A DNA stretch of 64,000 nucleotides from Sulfurimonas sp. HSL1-2 (GTDB lineage Bacteria; Campylobacterota; Campylobacteria; Campylobacterales; Sulfurimonadaceae): assembly GCF_039645565.1 (NCBI RefSeq), contig NZ_CP147914.1, forward strand, positions 1,299,573 to 1,363,572, written 5' to 3'. Position 1 is the first letter of the stretch; each line of letters starts with the position of its first letter. The notes beneath the pieces are model-generated. The model did not search any database, was not told the DNA's origin, and saw nothing but the letters and a program-made list of their open reading frames with translations. The translations under genes and the position numbers were made by a program. Shown here piece after piece: positions 34,922 through 42,982 of the stretch.

Positions 34922-35939
34922 CAGGTTCACCCCGCAATAGTCGCGCCGCCGTTTCGGGGGCAACGGGATTGATCATGATCTGCGTCAAAAGTTCGAAGCC
35001 CCCGTGCCGGTAAAGCCGCGGCTGGATGCGGAGCATGAAACGGAACATATCGTCCGTCGTTGCCTTTGCCGGGGTCTCCTCCGGTGTCGCAAAAGGGGGC
35101 GTGGCGATCTCGAGATTGAAGGCCAGGCATCCCAGCTGCCGTTCCAGTTTCAAAAGCACGTCCAGCAGCAGCGGCGCCAGGGCTTCGAACGCCTCCGGGG
35201 CGAGGGTGTCGATCTGGCCGCGCCGTGTTTCCGAAGCGATAATCACCTCGAACGGGTAGGCGCTTGCGAAGGGGCAGAAGGCCGTAAAGTCCCCCTGCTC
35301 GGCAATGATGCGCTCCCCCGCCTGGCGCTCGTGATCAATGACCGCCGCGACCAGCGCCCTGCCGTGTTCACGGTAATAGCGTGCGCTCCGCTCGTAATAG
35401 GCCCGCTGGGTATTCGGGAGAATCGGCAGGCCGATGAGCTGGGTATGCGAATGGGGCTGTGTCGCCCCCGCATCGGTCCCCTCGTTTTTGAACAGCGAAA
35501 TGTAACCGATCCGCATGTCGCGCCGCAGGTCCGCCACCCGTGCGCCGAGCGTCGTCAGCCAGTTGACGACCTCGCCTTTGCTCCACTGCGTCATGGAGGT
35601 GTGGTGCTCCGGCGTATCGATGATCACCTCGTGGGCCCCGAACCCTTCATGGTATTCGAAGATGCCGTAGTGGTGCTTGTCGGGCGTTTCGATCTGCACG
35701 GCCTTGTAGAGGTTGGGGACGACGCGGGTCTGCCAACCCGGCTCGTTTGCGAAGCTCCCCGCGCTGCGGATGGCGAAGATCTCCGGCGGGGTCAGTGCTT
35801 CGTTCCCCTCGCAGAAGGGGCATTTGGCGACATGGCGATACGCTTTGAGCCGTTTGGGGATACAGTCGGGACGGTGGAGCCGTTCAGGTGCAATGAGCAC
35901 ATGCACATCGTGCAGCTTGTCGTAACGGATCTCAGACAT
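34914..35939 (-). CDS. galT: GalT-family nucleotidyltransferase/phosphorylase
   Basis: The 341-aa protein belongs to the galactose-1-phosphate uridylyltransferase branch of the HIT superfamily. It has a CPFC zinc pair (Cys40, Cys43), a long substrate loop, and an active-site motif PHSHTQ with His163 and His165. Classic GalT has HPHxQ; HSH is a variant. Plant relatives include an ADP-glucose phosphorylase (At5g18200), and this gene overlaps a glycogen synthase, so it may act on ADP- or UDP-glucose rather than galactose. No galE or galK is nearby. Confidence 0.8.
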   Translation of the reverse strand: MSEIRYDKLHDVHVLIAPERLHRPDCIPKRLKAYRHVAKCPFCEGNEALTPPEIFAIRSAGSFANEPGWQTRVVPNLYKAVQIETPDKHHYGIFEYHEGFGAHEVIIDTPEHHTSMTQWSKGEVVNWLTTLGARVADLRRDMRIGYISLFKNEGTDAGATQPHSHTQLIGLPILPNTQRAYYERSARYYREHGRALVAAVIDHERQAGERIIAEQGDFTAFCPFASAYPFEVIIASETRRGQIDTLAPEAFEALAPLLLDVLLKLERQLGCLAFNLEIATPPFATPEETPAKATTDDMFRFMLRIQPRLYRHGGFELLTQIMINPVAPETAARLLRGEPDA

Positions 35940-35983
35940 GGCCGCCCCTTTGCATCAGATCATGTGCCATTTGTGCTCTTTTC

Positions 35984-38017
35984 CTAGACAAACCAGTGCT
36001 CCGCGTAAGTTTCATTCATATCGATATGCAGCGACCCGTATCCCGGCAGGGTCTGGACGATCTCCTCCCCGCGCGTGATCTCGAAACGCAGGTGGAAGAC
36101 GTCAAGGCCGATGAAGCCTTGGCGCGAAAGCGCCAGTTCCGGACGCTCGTCAAAGGCGAAATCGACGCGCTCGTCCTGCAGGGGCTTCGTCATCGGGAGG
36201 ATGACTTTCCGGCCGTTCTCCTCGACCGTGATGATCAGGGTACACCCCTTGGCACGGAGCCTGTCGGTATCCCCTTCAAAAGCGAGGTAGACCCGCTCTT
36301 CATCATGCCCGTAGTGGATCTTCTCGACCGGGCCGCGGACCCGGTCCATCGTCGAATACCCCTTGCGCTCATCGACCGTGCCGCTGCCGAGCCACTCGAA
36401 AAAGCTTGACTCCTTCCCGTCGATGATGGGTGAAACCGGGCTCTGCGGATAGGTCAGGAACGCATCGCGGCCCTTCTGGGAAATGATCGGTTCGAAAAGG
36501 TCGGCCGGGGGCTGCATCTCCAGCAGGCGGTAGATGGTAATGAGATGGTCTCGGAAAAGCGCGTCGAACTCCTCGGCGAAATCCGTCGCATGGTCATCGC
36601 CGTACCACCAGAACCAGTCGCTGCATTCGGCGGCCAGAAAATGAAATCGGATCTTTTCCGCCCTTTCCGGGTCCACCCTGCCCTCGTGGTGATCGGCATC
36701 GCGGCGCGTCTGGTAGATCAACTCCCAGGCGCGGTTCTTCTCTGCATGGCCGCTCCAGGTATCGAAATTTCCGTAGATCCAGCTTCCCGGCGCGAGGCGG
36801 GAGAGGGTCGGCTGGTCCGGCTGGACCGCAACCTCGTTCATCGTGACCGTCTCGATCCCGACGGAGTGTTCCAGGCGGGCATAGAGCGCCATAAAGAAGT
36901 CGTAGGCGTTGTTCTCAAAGAACTCCCAGGCGTTCTCCCCGTCGAGGATGACAAAGACGGTGCCCCCGTGTTGCTTTGCTCCGATGCCGCCGAGGGCACG
37001 TATAAAGTGGTCGGCCGCTTCGTCGGCGGGTTTGAAGCGGTAGGTAAAGCCGATGAGGTCGCTGAGACCGTGGTCGCGGAAGCCTATCGTCACCCCGTCG
37101 AAACGGTAGGGGCTGTAGAGGTTGTCGCGCGTGTCGCTCTTCAGCGAACGGAAGAGGATCTCCTCGTCCGTCGCGATCCACTTCAGACCGTGCTTCCGGT
37201 AGATCCCGACGCTGCGCTCGTCCACCGCCCCTTCCGCCGGCCAGAAGCCGACCGGGTCCGTGCCGAACGTCTTTTTGTACAGGGCAACCGCACGGCTCAC
37301 CTGCTCCGATGCATCCGACTCCAAAGAGAGGGGATTGGCCGGCAGCGTCGTATGGGGGTTGGCCCGCTTGGCGTTTTCCATATCGAGCAGCAGCGGCAGG
37401 ATGGGATGGTTGTACGGCGTCGTCGACACGGCGATCCGGCCCGCCTTCTGCAGTTTCGCGTAAAAGGGCAAAATCGTTGCGACAAAGGCGGTGAGCTCCT
37501 CGAGCAGTGCGTGCTTGTCCCGCTGGGAGTAGGCGTCACGCTGCGCCAGAAGCTTCTTGACCACGCTGCTGTTGTGGCGCAGGTAGTTGCCGCACCATGC
37601 CAGCATGAAGAGCACCTGCAGCTCCAACAGCTGCTCGGGACTGTAGTCGTCGCGGTGGAAAAGCGCCGCGTATCGCGGCAGCGGCCGGACCATGGTCTCG
37701 AACTGCGTCGATTTGCACATCTTGACCATCCAGGCGCGTTCGCCTTCTTCCAGTTTTTCGACCGGTTTGATCCACAGTGCCAAAAAGGCGTCGTTCGCGA
37801 GCGGATCGCGGTAGAGGTTCAGCTGTTCGATCAGCGGCGGCGTCACGTTGAACGTGGCTTTGAGTCCGGGAAACCGGGTCAGGAGCCACGGCATTTCATA
37901 GTAGTCTTTGATGGCATGCAGAAAGACCCAGGGCATCGTCATGACACCGCTGCTGTCCCGGTAGTCGGGCTGGTGCATATGCCAGATAAACGCCAGGTTC
38001 AACGGTGCCGTTTCCAT
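35984..38017 (-). CDS. Glycoside hydrolase family 57 protein (alpha-amylase/amylopullulanase-like)
   Basis: GH57 enzymes cleave or transfer alpha-glucans. The protein (about 677 aa) starts LNLAFIWHMHQPDYRD (conserved region 1, HxHQP), then has FNVTPPLIEQL, GFWPAEGAVDE with the likely catalytic Glu, and FVILDGENAWEFF with the acid/base Asp. The C-terminal third is a beta-rich extension. I see no signal peptide, so it acts in the cytoplasm on stored glucan. The ATG overlaps the stop of the nucleotidyltransferase gene (TGATG); upstream in-frame codons are read through that gene and are not used. Confidence 0.92.
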   Translation of the reverse strand: METAPLNLAFIWHMHQPDYRDSSGVMTMPWVFLHAIKDYYEMPWLLTRFPGLKATFNVTPPLIEQLNLYRDPLANDAFLALWIKPVEKLEEGERAWMVKMCKSTQFETMVRPLPRYAALFHRDDYSPEQLLELQVLFMLAWCGNYLRHNSSVVKKLLAQRDAYSQRDKHALLEELTAFVATILPFYAKLQKAGRIAVSTTPYNHPILPLLLDMENAKRANPHTTLPANPLSLESDASEQVSRAVALYKKTFGTDPVGFWPAEGAVDERSVGIYRKHGLKWIATDEEILFRSLKSDTRDNLYSPYRFDGVTIGFRDHGLSDLIGFTYRFKPADEAADHFIRALGGIGAKQHGGTVFVILDGENAWEFFENNAYDFFMALYARLEHSVGIETVTMNEVAVQPDQPTLSRLAPGSWIYGNFDTWSGHAEKNRAWELIYQTRRDADHHEGRVDPERAEKIRFHFLAAECSDWFWWYGDDHATDFAEEFDALFRDHLITIYRLLEMQPPADLFEPIISQKGRDAFLTYPQSPVSPIIDGKESSFFEWLGSGTVDERKGYSTMDRVRGPVEKIHYGHDEERVYLAFEGDTDRLRAKGCTLIITVEENGRKVILPMTKPLQDERVDFAFDERPELALSRQGFIGLDVFHLRFEITRGEEIVQTLPGYGSLHIDMNETYAEHWFV

Positions 38018-40524
38018 CACGCTTTCGCCCACTCCGCGACCTTCGTCGTGTATTCGGCGAGGATCGCTTCGCCGCGTTCGCTCGTCTCCGCCTGGATGTA
38101 GAGGTTGAGATTGTCGCTGTACTGGTCCGGAATCATCAGGACCCAGTCGTTCTTGTCGAGCCAGATCTTCACGCCGTCGAGGGTCGAGGCGTCTTTGCCC
38201 TTCGCATCCTCGAGGAAACGGCGCATCATCTTGCCCTTGAGCGACTGGCTGCATGCGGCCTGGGCCGTCCGGTAGTAGAACTTCGGCAGCGACGCGATCA
38301 GTTCGGACAGCTTGACCTCGAACTTGATCAGCATCTCGAGGATCTTCAGCGTCGCGAACATGCTGTCACGGTGCGTGGCGAAGGCGGAAAAGGCGAAGTT
38401 GCCCTCCCCCGTCGCCACGAGGTCGTACTGGCGCATCTGCTCCGCTTTGAAGTTGGCGTACTGTCCGCGTTCGATCTCGAGGGAGTCGAAGTAGACGATG
38501 TCCGCCGCCCAGGTCGGCAGGAAGACCTTCATCTTCTCGCCGCGTTCGCGCGCTTCCATGTTCAGGAGCGAGAGCACGACATAGAGCGCCGTCTGCTTTT
38601 CGAGCACTTTCCCCTCGTCGCACATGATGTCCAGGCGCTGGCCGTAGGGGTAGAACATGAAGCCGGCATCAAGCTTCATGGAGGTCATGACGGCACTCAT
38701 GTCGCCGACGGAGCGCTTCACCAGGGAGTTGATGTTCGCCAGGCGTTTCTCATCCGCATAGGCGTTGAAGATGATATTGTCCACCTCCATATCCCGCAGG
38801 ATTTCCGGGTAGACCTCGTAGCCCATCCCGTGCATCACGTCCACGGCGATGCGGTACCCGCTGCGTTTGAAGAAGTGCGGATCGAAGAGGTGTTCCATCT
38901 GTTTCTGATAGGCGGCATACTCTCTGGCATGATCCGACTCGAAGATCTGGCCGATCTGGGAAAAGTCGACGCGGCGGAAGGTCTCTTTGAAAAAGGCCTT
39001 CTCCACCTTCTTTGCCACCTCGGTGTTGATCCGCAGCGCCTCATGGTTGTAGAAAGTGATCACCGTGCTGGTCGGGTCGTCGAGCTGCTGACGGAAATAG
39101 ACCCCCGCGACGACCTTGCTGTCCATCGAGAGGCTGCAGCGCAGGACCGAGGAGGGAATGCCGTTGTAATCCTTGACGTTGACGCCCGAGGAGAGCAGCC
39201 CGCCGACGAAGGCGCGTTTGAGCATCCGCGACCCCTTGTTGTAGTCGCGGGCCATGACGACCGTCGAACCGATAGGCAGCTGGGCGCCGAACGCTTCGGC
39301 AAGCTTCGTCGCCATTTCGCAGGAGAGCTCGACGTTGGACTTCCCGACGACGTACCCGTTTTCGAAGATGGAGTTCTTGTAACGGCTCCCGAAAATGACA
39401 CTGCGGCTGACGATGGCGGCATCCTCGATCACTTTGTGCGGCCAGATCGTGACGTCTTTTTCGACGGTGACCAGCTGGCCGATCTCGCACTCTTCGGCCA
39501 GAATGAGTCCCGCCTTCGCCGTGACGTTTTTGCCGATCTGGTTGTCGTTACAGATGACACAGCCGTCAAGCAGCGCGCGCTTGTCGACCGTCACGCGTTC
39601 CCACAGGACGCTGTTGCGTACCTTGCTCTCTTTGCCGATCGTACAGTCGTCGCCGACGACGACGTTGTTGAGCTTCGTGCCTTTGCCGATGGTGACGTTC
39701 CTGCCCAGGACGACCGTCCCGATGATCTCGACGCTGTCGTCGAGTTTATAGGCTTCGTCGCTGTAGAGTGTCCCGTCGGGGTAGGCCTGGCGGACCGGCG
39801 GCATCATCACCTTGACGCTGCCGCCGAGGATGTCCTCGTAGACGTCACGGTAGCTCTCCGGGTTCCCGACGTCGCGCCAGTACCCTTCGGCATTCCCGGC
39901 CATGAGGGGCACCCCTTCGCGCATCAGCAGCGGGAAAAGGTCCTTGGCGAAGTCGAAGTTCTCGTTTTTGGGAATGTAGGAGAGGATCTCCGGTTCGATG
40001 ACATAGATCCCCGTATTGATCGTGTCGCTGAAGACCTCGCCCCAGCTCGGCTTTTCGAGAAACTTCTCGATCCGCCCCTCTTCGTTGGCGATCACCACCC
40101 CGAACTCGAGCGGGTTCTCTACCGAAGTGAGCGTGATCGTCAGCTTGGAATCTTTCTGCTTGTGGTAATCGAAGATCTTCTTGAAATCGAAATCGGTCAC
40201 CAGGTCGCCGCTGATGATAATGAAGTTGTCGTCGCCGATATACTCCTCGGCCAGCTTGACCGCCCCTGCCGTGCCGTAATCGTCATCGGGCAGGACATAG
40301 GTGATGTTGATCCCCAGGTGGCTGCCGTCTTTGAAATGCTCCTTGATAATGTCGGGCTTGAAATAGAGCAGCACAATAAACTCGGTGATCCCGAGCTCCT
40401 TCAGGGTCATCATCGTGTGTTCCATCATCGGACGGTTCACGATCGGCAGCATCGGCTTCGGTCTCGAATGGGTTAACGGCTGGATCCTCGTTCCAAACCC
40501 ACCTGCCATTACAACGGCTTTCAT
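38017..40524 (-). CDS. NDP-sugar pyrophosphorylase fused to a phosphohexomutase-like domain
   Basis: The 835-aa protein has three parts. A nucleotidyltransferase domain (1-235, MKAVVMAGGFGTRIQPLT, KPMLP, WRDVGNPESY) attaches NTP to a sugar-1-phosphate. A left-handed hexapeptide helix follows (about 240-375), and then a phosphohexomutase-like region (about 380-835). The last lacks the family's TASHNP serine loop and the DGDxDR metal loop (the aligned place reads YPYGQRLDIM), so it looks inactive as a mutase. Such fusions are usually named mannose-1-phosphate guanylyltransferases. Here, in a cluster without glgC, it may supply the glucosyl donor; this is inferred. Confidence 0.85.
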   Translation of the reverse strand: MKAVVMAGGFGTRIQPLTHSRPKPMLPIVNRPMMEHTMMTLKELGITEFIVLLYFKPDIIKEHFKDGSHLGINITYVLPDDDYGTAGAVKLAEEYIGDDNFIIISGDLVTDFDFKKIFDYHKQKDSKLTITLTSVENPLEFGVVIANEEGRIEKFLEKPSWGEVFSDTINTGIYVIEPEILSYIPKNENFDFAKDLFPLLMREGVPLMAGNAEGYWRDVGNPESYRDVYEDILGGSVKVMMPPVRQAYPDGTLYSDEAYKLDDSVEIIGTVVLGRNVTIGKGTKLNNVVVGDDCTIGKESKVRNSVLWERVTVDKRALLDGCVICNDNQIGKNVTAKAGLILAEECEIGQLVTVEKDVTIWPHKVIEDAAIVSRSVIFGSRYKNSIFENGYVVGKSNVELSCEMATKLAEAFGAQLPIGSTVVMARDYNKGSRMLKRAFVGGLLSSGVNVKDYNGIPSSVLRCSLSMDSKVVAGVYFRQQLDDPTSTVITFYNHEALRINTEVAKKVEKAFFKETFRRVDFSQIGQIFESDHAREYAAYQKQMEHLFDPHFFKRSGYRIAVDVMHGMGYEVYPEILRDMEVDNIIFNAYADEKRLANINSLVKRSVGDMSAVMTSMKLDAGFMFYPYGQRLDIMCDEGKVLEKQTALYVVLSLLNMEARERGEKMKVFLPTWAADIVYFDSLEIERGQYANFKAEQMRQYDLVATGEGNFAFSAFATHRDSMFATLKILEMLIKFEVKLSELIASLPKFYYRTAQAACSQSLKGKMMRRFLEDAKGKDASTLDGVKIWLDKNDWVLMIPDQYSDNLNLYIQAETSERGEAILAEYTTKVAEWAKA

Positions 40525-40614
40525 ACACTCTCCTCACAATATAAATCGACCCCTCCGTTTAACGACCGGTAAGGTAGTTACGTCGTCCCTGATCTGTTAC
40601 AGTTCATACGGCAT

Positions 40615-40896
40615 TCAAAGCTCCAGCAGCGCGTTGTGGCTGCCGAACGGCGAAGGGACCGTTGCGCAGTCCCCCTCCGCCATCCAGGCACCGTCGCCGC
40701 TTTTATAGCCGAATTCAAACGTGCTGCCGGCGGGCAATACCTTCGTCAGATAAAACTCGCCGTTCTTCTTCTGCTTCATCGGTTCATCCGACCAGTCGTT
40801 CCAGGCGCCGCACAAGACGACGTCCTCCATACCGGTTTCGGGCAAAACCGTAAACGTCACCCAGACTTTTTTCCCGTTCTGTTTTTTTCTGATCAT
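40615..40896 (-). CDS. Small CBM48/isoamylase early-set domain protein
   Basis: The 93-aa protein is a single glycogen-binding immunoglobulin-like domain: VTFTVLPETGMEDVVLCGAWNDWSDEPMKQKKNGEFYLTK has the WNDW core seen in AMPK and branching-enzyme N-domains, with a C-terminal FGYKSGDGAW strand. It probably tethers or targets other proteins to glycogen. It heads the leftward cluster, 90 bases before the nucleotidyltransferase gene. Confidence 0.82.
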   Translation of the reverse strand: MIRKKQNGKKVWVTFTVLPETGMEDVVLCGAWNDWSDEPMKQKKNGEFYLTKVLPAGSTFEFGYKSGDGAWMAEGDCATVPSPFGSHNALLEL

Positions 40897-41041
40897 TACC
40901 CACCTCTTATGTTTTGAAATGTGCTTTTAGGATTCTACTACAAAATAGTATGCAAAACAGATTACGAGTTGATTGCAATTTAATCAATATGCTCCTGCAG
41001 GCGGCTGAGAGAGGGCACTCTGCCTCTAAGTATCTTTTTGC

Positions 41042-41047
41042 TACAAT
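41042..41047 (+). promoter_or_regulatory. -10 box for the gatC operon
   Basis: TTGCTACAAT (TACAAT), 30 bases before the gatC ATG, behind a T-rich stretch. Confidence 0.55.
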
Positions 41048-41077
41048 TAATACGATTACGCCAACGAAAGGTACTTT

Positions 41078-41368
41078 ATGCAAATCGATGACGCCCTGCT
41101 AAGCCGTCTGGAAAAACTCTCAATGCTCAAAATTGACGACGCCCACCGCGAAGAGGTGATCGGCCAGCTCAGCGAGATCGTCGCCTTTGTCGACAATCTT
41201 AGCGCGCTGGATACAACCGATGTCCCCGACACCTTTGCGATGACTACAAATGCGACACAGCTGCGCGAAGATGTTCCCAACTGCAACACCGCCGTCAACG
41301 ACGACATCCTTGAACATGCTCCCCACAGCGACGAGCATTTCTTTATCGTCCCGAAGATTATCGAATGA
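41078..41368 (+). CDS. gatC: Asp-tRNA(Asn)/Glu-tRNA(Gln) amidotransferase subunit C
   Basis: GatC is the small subunit that steadies the GatA-GatB complex, which converts mis-charged Glu-tRNA-Gln or Asp-tRNA-Asn. The 96-aa protein shows the family pattern LEKLSMLKIDDAHREEVIGQLSEIVAFVDNLSALDTTDV and ends with a conserved HFFIVPKIIE. gatA and gatB are not in the window, which is usual for Campylobacterota, where gatC stands apart. Its stop overlaps the next start (ATGA). Confidence 0.95.
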   Translation: MQIDDALLSRLEKLSMLKIDDAHREEVIGQLSEIVAFVDNLSALDTTDVPDTFAMTTNATQLREDVPNCNTAVNDDILEHAPHSDEHFFIVPKIIE

Positions 41369-41712
41369 TAACTGTCTACGGCATCAAAAACTGCGACAGT
41401 GTGAAAAAAGCCCTCGCTTTTTTCAAAAAGCACGACATCGCCTACGCTTTCGTGGACTTCAAAACGGATCCCGTCGGCGAAGCGGAAGTCGACCGCTGGC
41501 TGTCACAGGGTGCCGAAATGCAGCAGCTTTTCAATACGCGGGGAACGACCTACCGTACCCTGAAACTCAAAGAACTCAACCTCGATGACGGCGGCAAACG
41601 GGCCTGGCTTGCCAAGGAAAACCTGTTAATAAAACGCCCTGTTGTGGAAACCGGAAATCATGTTATAATCGGTTTCAATGAACCCCTCTATGAAGGAGAA
41701 TTTCTCTCATGA
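41365..41712 (+). CDS. ArsC/Spx-family reductase-like protein (YffB type)
   Basis: The 115-aa thioredoxin-fold protein starts ITVYGIKNCDSVKKALAFF, with the single active Cys of the YffB/ArsC group, and has the conserved LIKRPVVETG segment. YffB proteins probably use glutathione as a thiol-reductase cofactor; arsenate reduction is not shown. It overlaps gatC upstream and pilT downstream by 4 bases each, so the three are translationally coupled. Confidence 0.88.
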   Translation: MITVYGIKNCDSVKKALAFFKKHDIAYAFVDFKTDPVGEAEVDRWLSQGAEMQQLFNTRGTTYRTLKLKELNLDDGGKRAWLAKENLLIKRPVVETGNHVIIGFNEPLYEGEFLS

Positions 41713-42785
41713 GTCAGACCCTGGATATCCGTAAACTGTTAAAAAGCGTCGTCGCCTACAATGCGTCGGACCTTCACCTCGTTTCCCGCTCCGAGCCCCA
41801 GATCCGTATCGACGGCCGCCTGGTGGCGCTGAACCTTCCCGTCCTTGACGGCAAAACGATCGAGGATATGTCCTATTCCCTGCTGACCGAGAAACAGAAA
41901 AAGGAGTTCGAGGAGCATAACGAACTCGACTTCGCGATCCTGCTCCCCGAAGTCGGCCGTTTCCGTGCCAACTACTATAAAACCATGGGCGATATCGCCT
42001 GTGCCTTCCGTATCATTCCGATCGAGATCCCGAGCCTCGACGATCTCAACGCCAAAGCCATCTTCAAAAAGCTCGTCAAGCGCGAAAAGGGGCTGATCCT
42101 CGTCACCGGACCGACCGGTAGCGGTAAGTCCACTACCCTGGCCGCGATGCTCAACGAGATCAACGAAACGGAAAACCGCCACATCATCAGCGTCGAGGAC
42201 CCGGTCGAATTCGTCCACCAGAACAAGAAGTGTCTCTTCTCCCACCGGAACGTCGGGACCGACACGGCCAACTTCGCCAATGCGCTCAAATACGCGATGC
42301 GTGAAGACCCCGACGTCATCCTGGTCGGGGAGATGCGTGACAAGGAGACCATTGCCGCCGCACTGACCGCGGCCGAAACCGGTCACCTCGTCTTCGGTAC
42401 CCTGCACACCAACTCCGCGCCGCAGACGATCAACCGTATTATCGACGTTTTCGCGGGGGACGAGCAGCCGCAGGTCCGTGCGCAGCTCTCCACCTCCATC
42501 ATCGCCGTCATTTCGCAGGCACTGCTGCCGCGCCTGGGCGGCGGACGGGTCGCGGCCCAGGAGCTGATGATCAATATCCCGGCGGTCGCCAACCTGATCC
42601 GCGAAGACAAAGTCCACCAGCTCTATTCGCAGATGCAGCTCAACCAGCAGGAGACGGGGATGGTCACCCAGACCCAGGAGCTCTTCGACCTGGTCCGCAA
42701 GCGGATCGTCTCCAAGCAGGACGCCATCCAGTGGTCCAACCGCCCCGACGAACTCATCAAGGCGCTCGACGCCGCCGCGCTCTAA
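41709..42785 (+). CDS. pilT: Type IV pilus retraction ATPase PilT
   Basis: PilT is a hexameric ATPase at the inner membrane that drives pilus retraction and twitching. The 358-aa protein has an N-terminal PAS-like domain (ASDLHLVSRSEPQIRIDG), a Walker A at residues 134-142 (GPTGSGKST), Asp and His boxes (SVEDPVEFVH, GHLVFGTLHTNSA) and a Walker B region (DPDVILVGEMRD). The C-terminal AIQWSNRPDELIK follows the PilT pattern. No other pilus genes are nearby. Confidence 0.93.
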   Translation: MSQTLDIRKLLKSVVAYNASDLHLVSRSEPQIRIDGRLVALNLPVLDGKTIEDMSYSLLTEKQKKEFEEHNELDFAILLPEVGRFRANYYKTMGDIACAFRIIPIEIPSLDDLNAKAIFKKLVKREKGLILVTGPTGSGKSTTLAAMLNEINETENRHIISVEDPVEFVHQNKKCLFSHRNVGTDTANFANALKYAMREDPDVILVGEMRDKETIAAALTAAETGHLVFGTLHTNSAPQTINRIIDVFAGDEQPQVRAQLSTSIIAVISQALLPRLGGGRVAAQELMINIPAVANLIREDKVHQLYSQMQLNQQETGMVTQTQELFDLVRKRIVSKQDAIQWSNRPDELIKALDAAAL

Positions 42786-42890
42786 GCGCACTGCTACGCA
42801 CATCCCCGCTTGGGGAAAAAATCACTAACTACTTTTCTTGAAATTGTCTAGTATCTGAAGGTTGCCGCAGTGTGGATTTGTGTAATGGTT

Positions 42891-42973
42891 AAGTGCGGTT
42901 TACCTGCACGTGGGCTTCCTGCCGAGGGAAACCCAGTGTTAACGCAGGTGTCCGGGCTTTGCCCGGATGCCGT
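42891..42973 (+). ncRNA. Candidate structured RNA element, copy A
   Basis: This 83-base element lies between the 3' ends of pilT and the convergent DAHP synthase gene. It begins with a GTGC/GCAC hairpin (42893-42909). Then comes a two-part hairpin, TGGG/CCCA outside and TTCC/GGAA inside (42911-42935), and last a 7-bp hairpin TCCGGGC/GCCCGGA (42951-42967). Copy B upstream of glyA shares the 5' hairpin, the block AACCCAGTGTTAACG and the end ATGCCGTA, while its inner stems differ in compensating ways. It matches no riboswitch class I can name. Copy A has no downstream gene on this strand, so it may be a free RNA or a 3' UTR element of pilT. Confidence 0.55.
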
Positions 42974-42982
42974 AATTAAAAA

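Noticed and set aside
38005-40476. Very long plus-strand frame (823 aa) opposite the nucleotidyltransferase fusion
   Set aside because: The minus-strand protein has clear domains over the same span. The plus-strand product is a low-complexity mix of Asp, Arg, Val and Leu as expected from antisense reading.
42891-42973. Known riboswitch (THF, ZTP, glycine, SAM, cobalamin) as identity of the repeated RNA element
   Set aside because: I compared the conserved blocks with those consensus patterns from memory, and none fits. A database search would be decisive.
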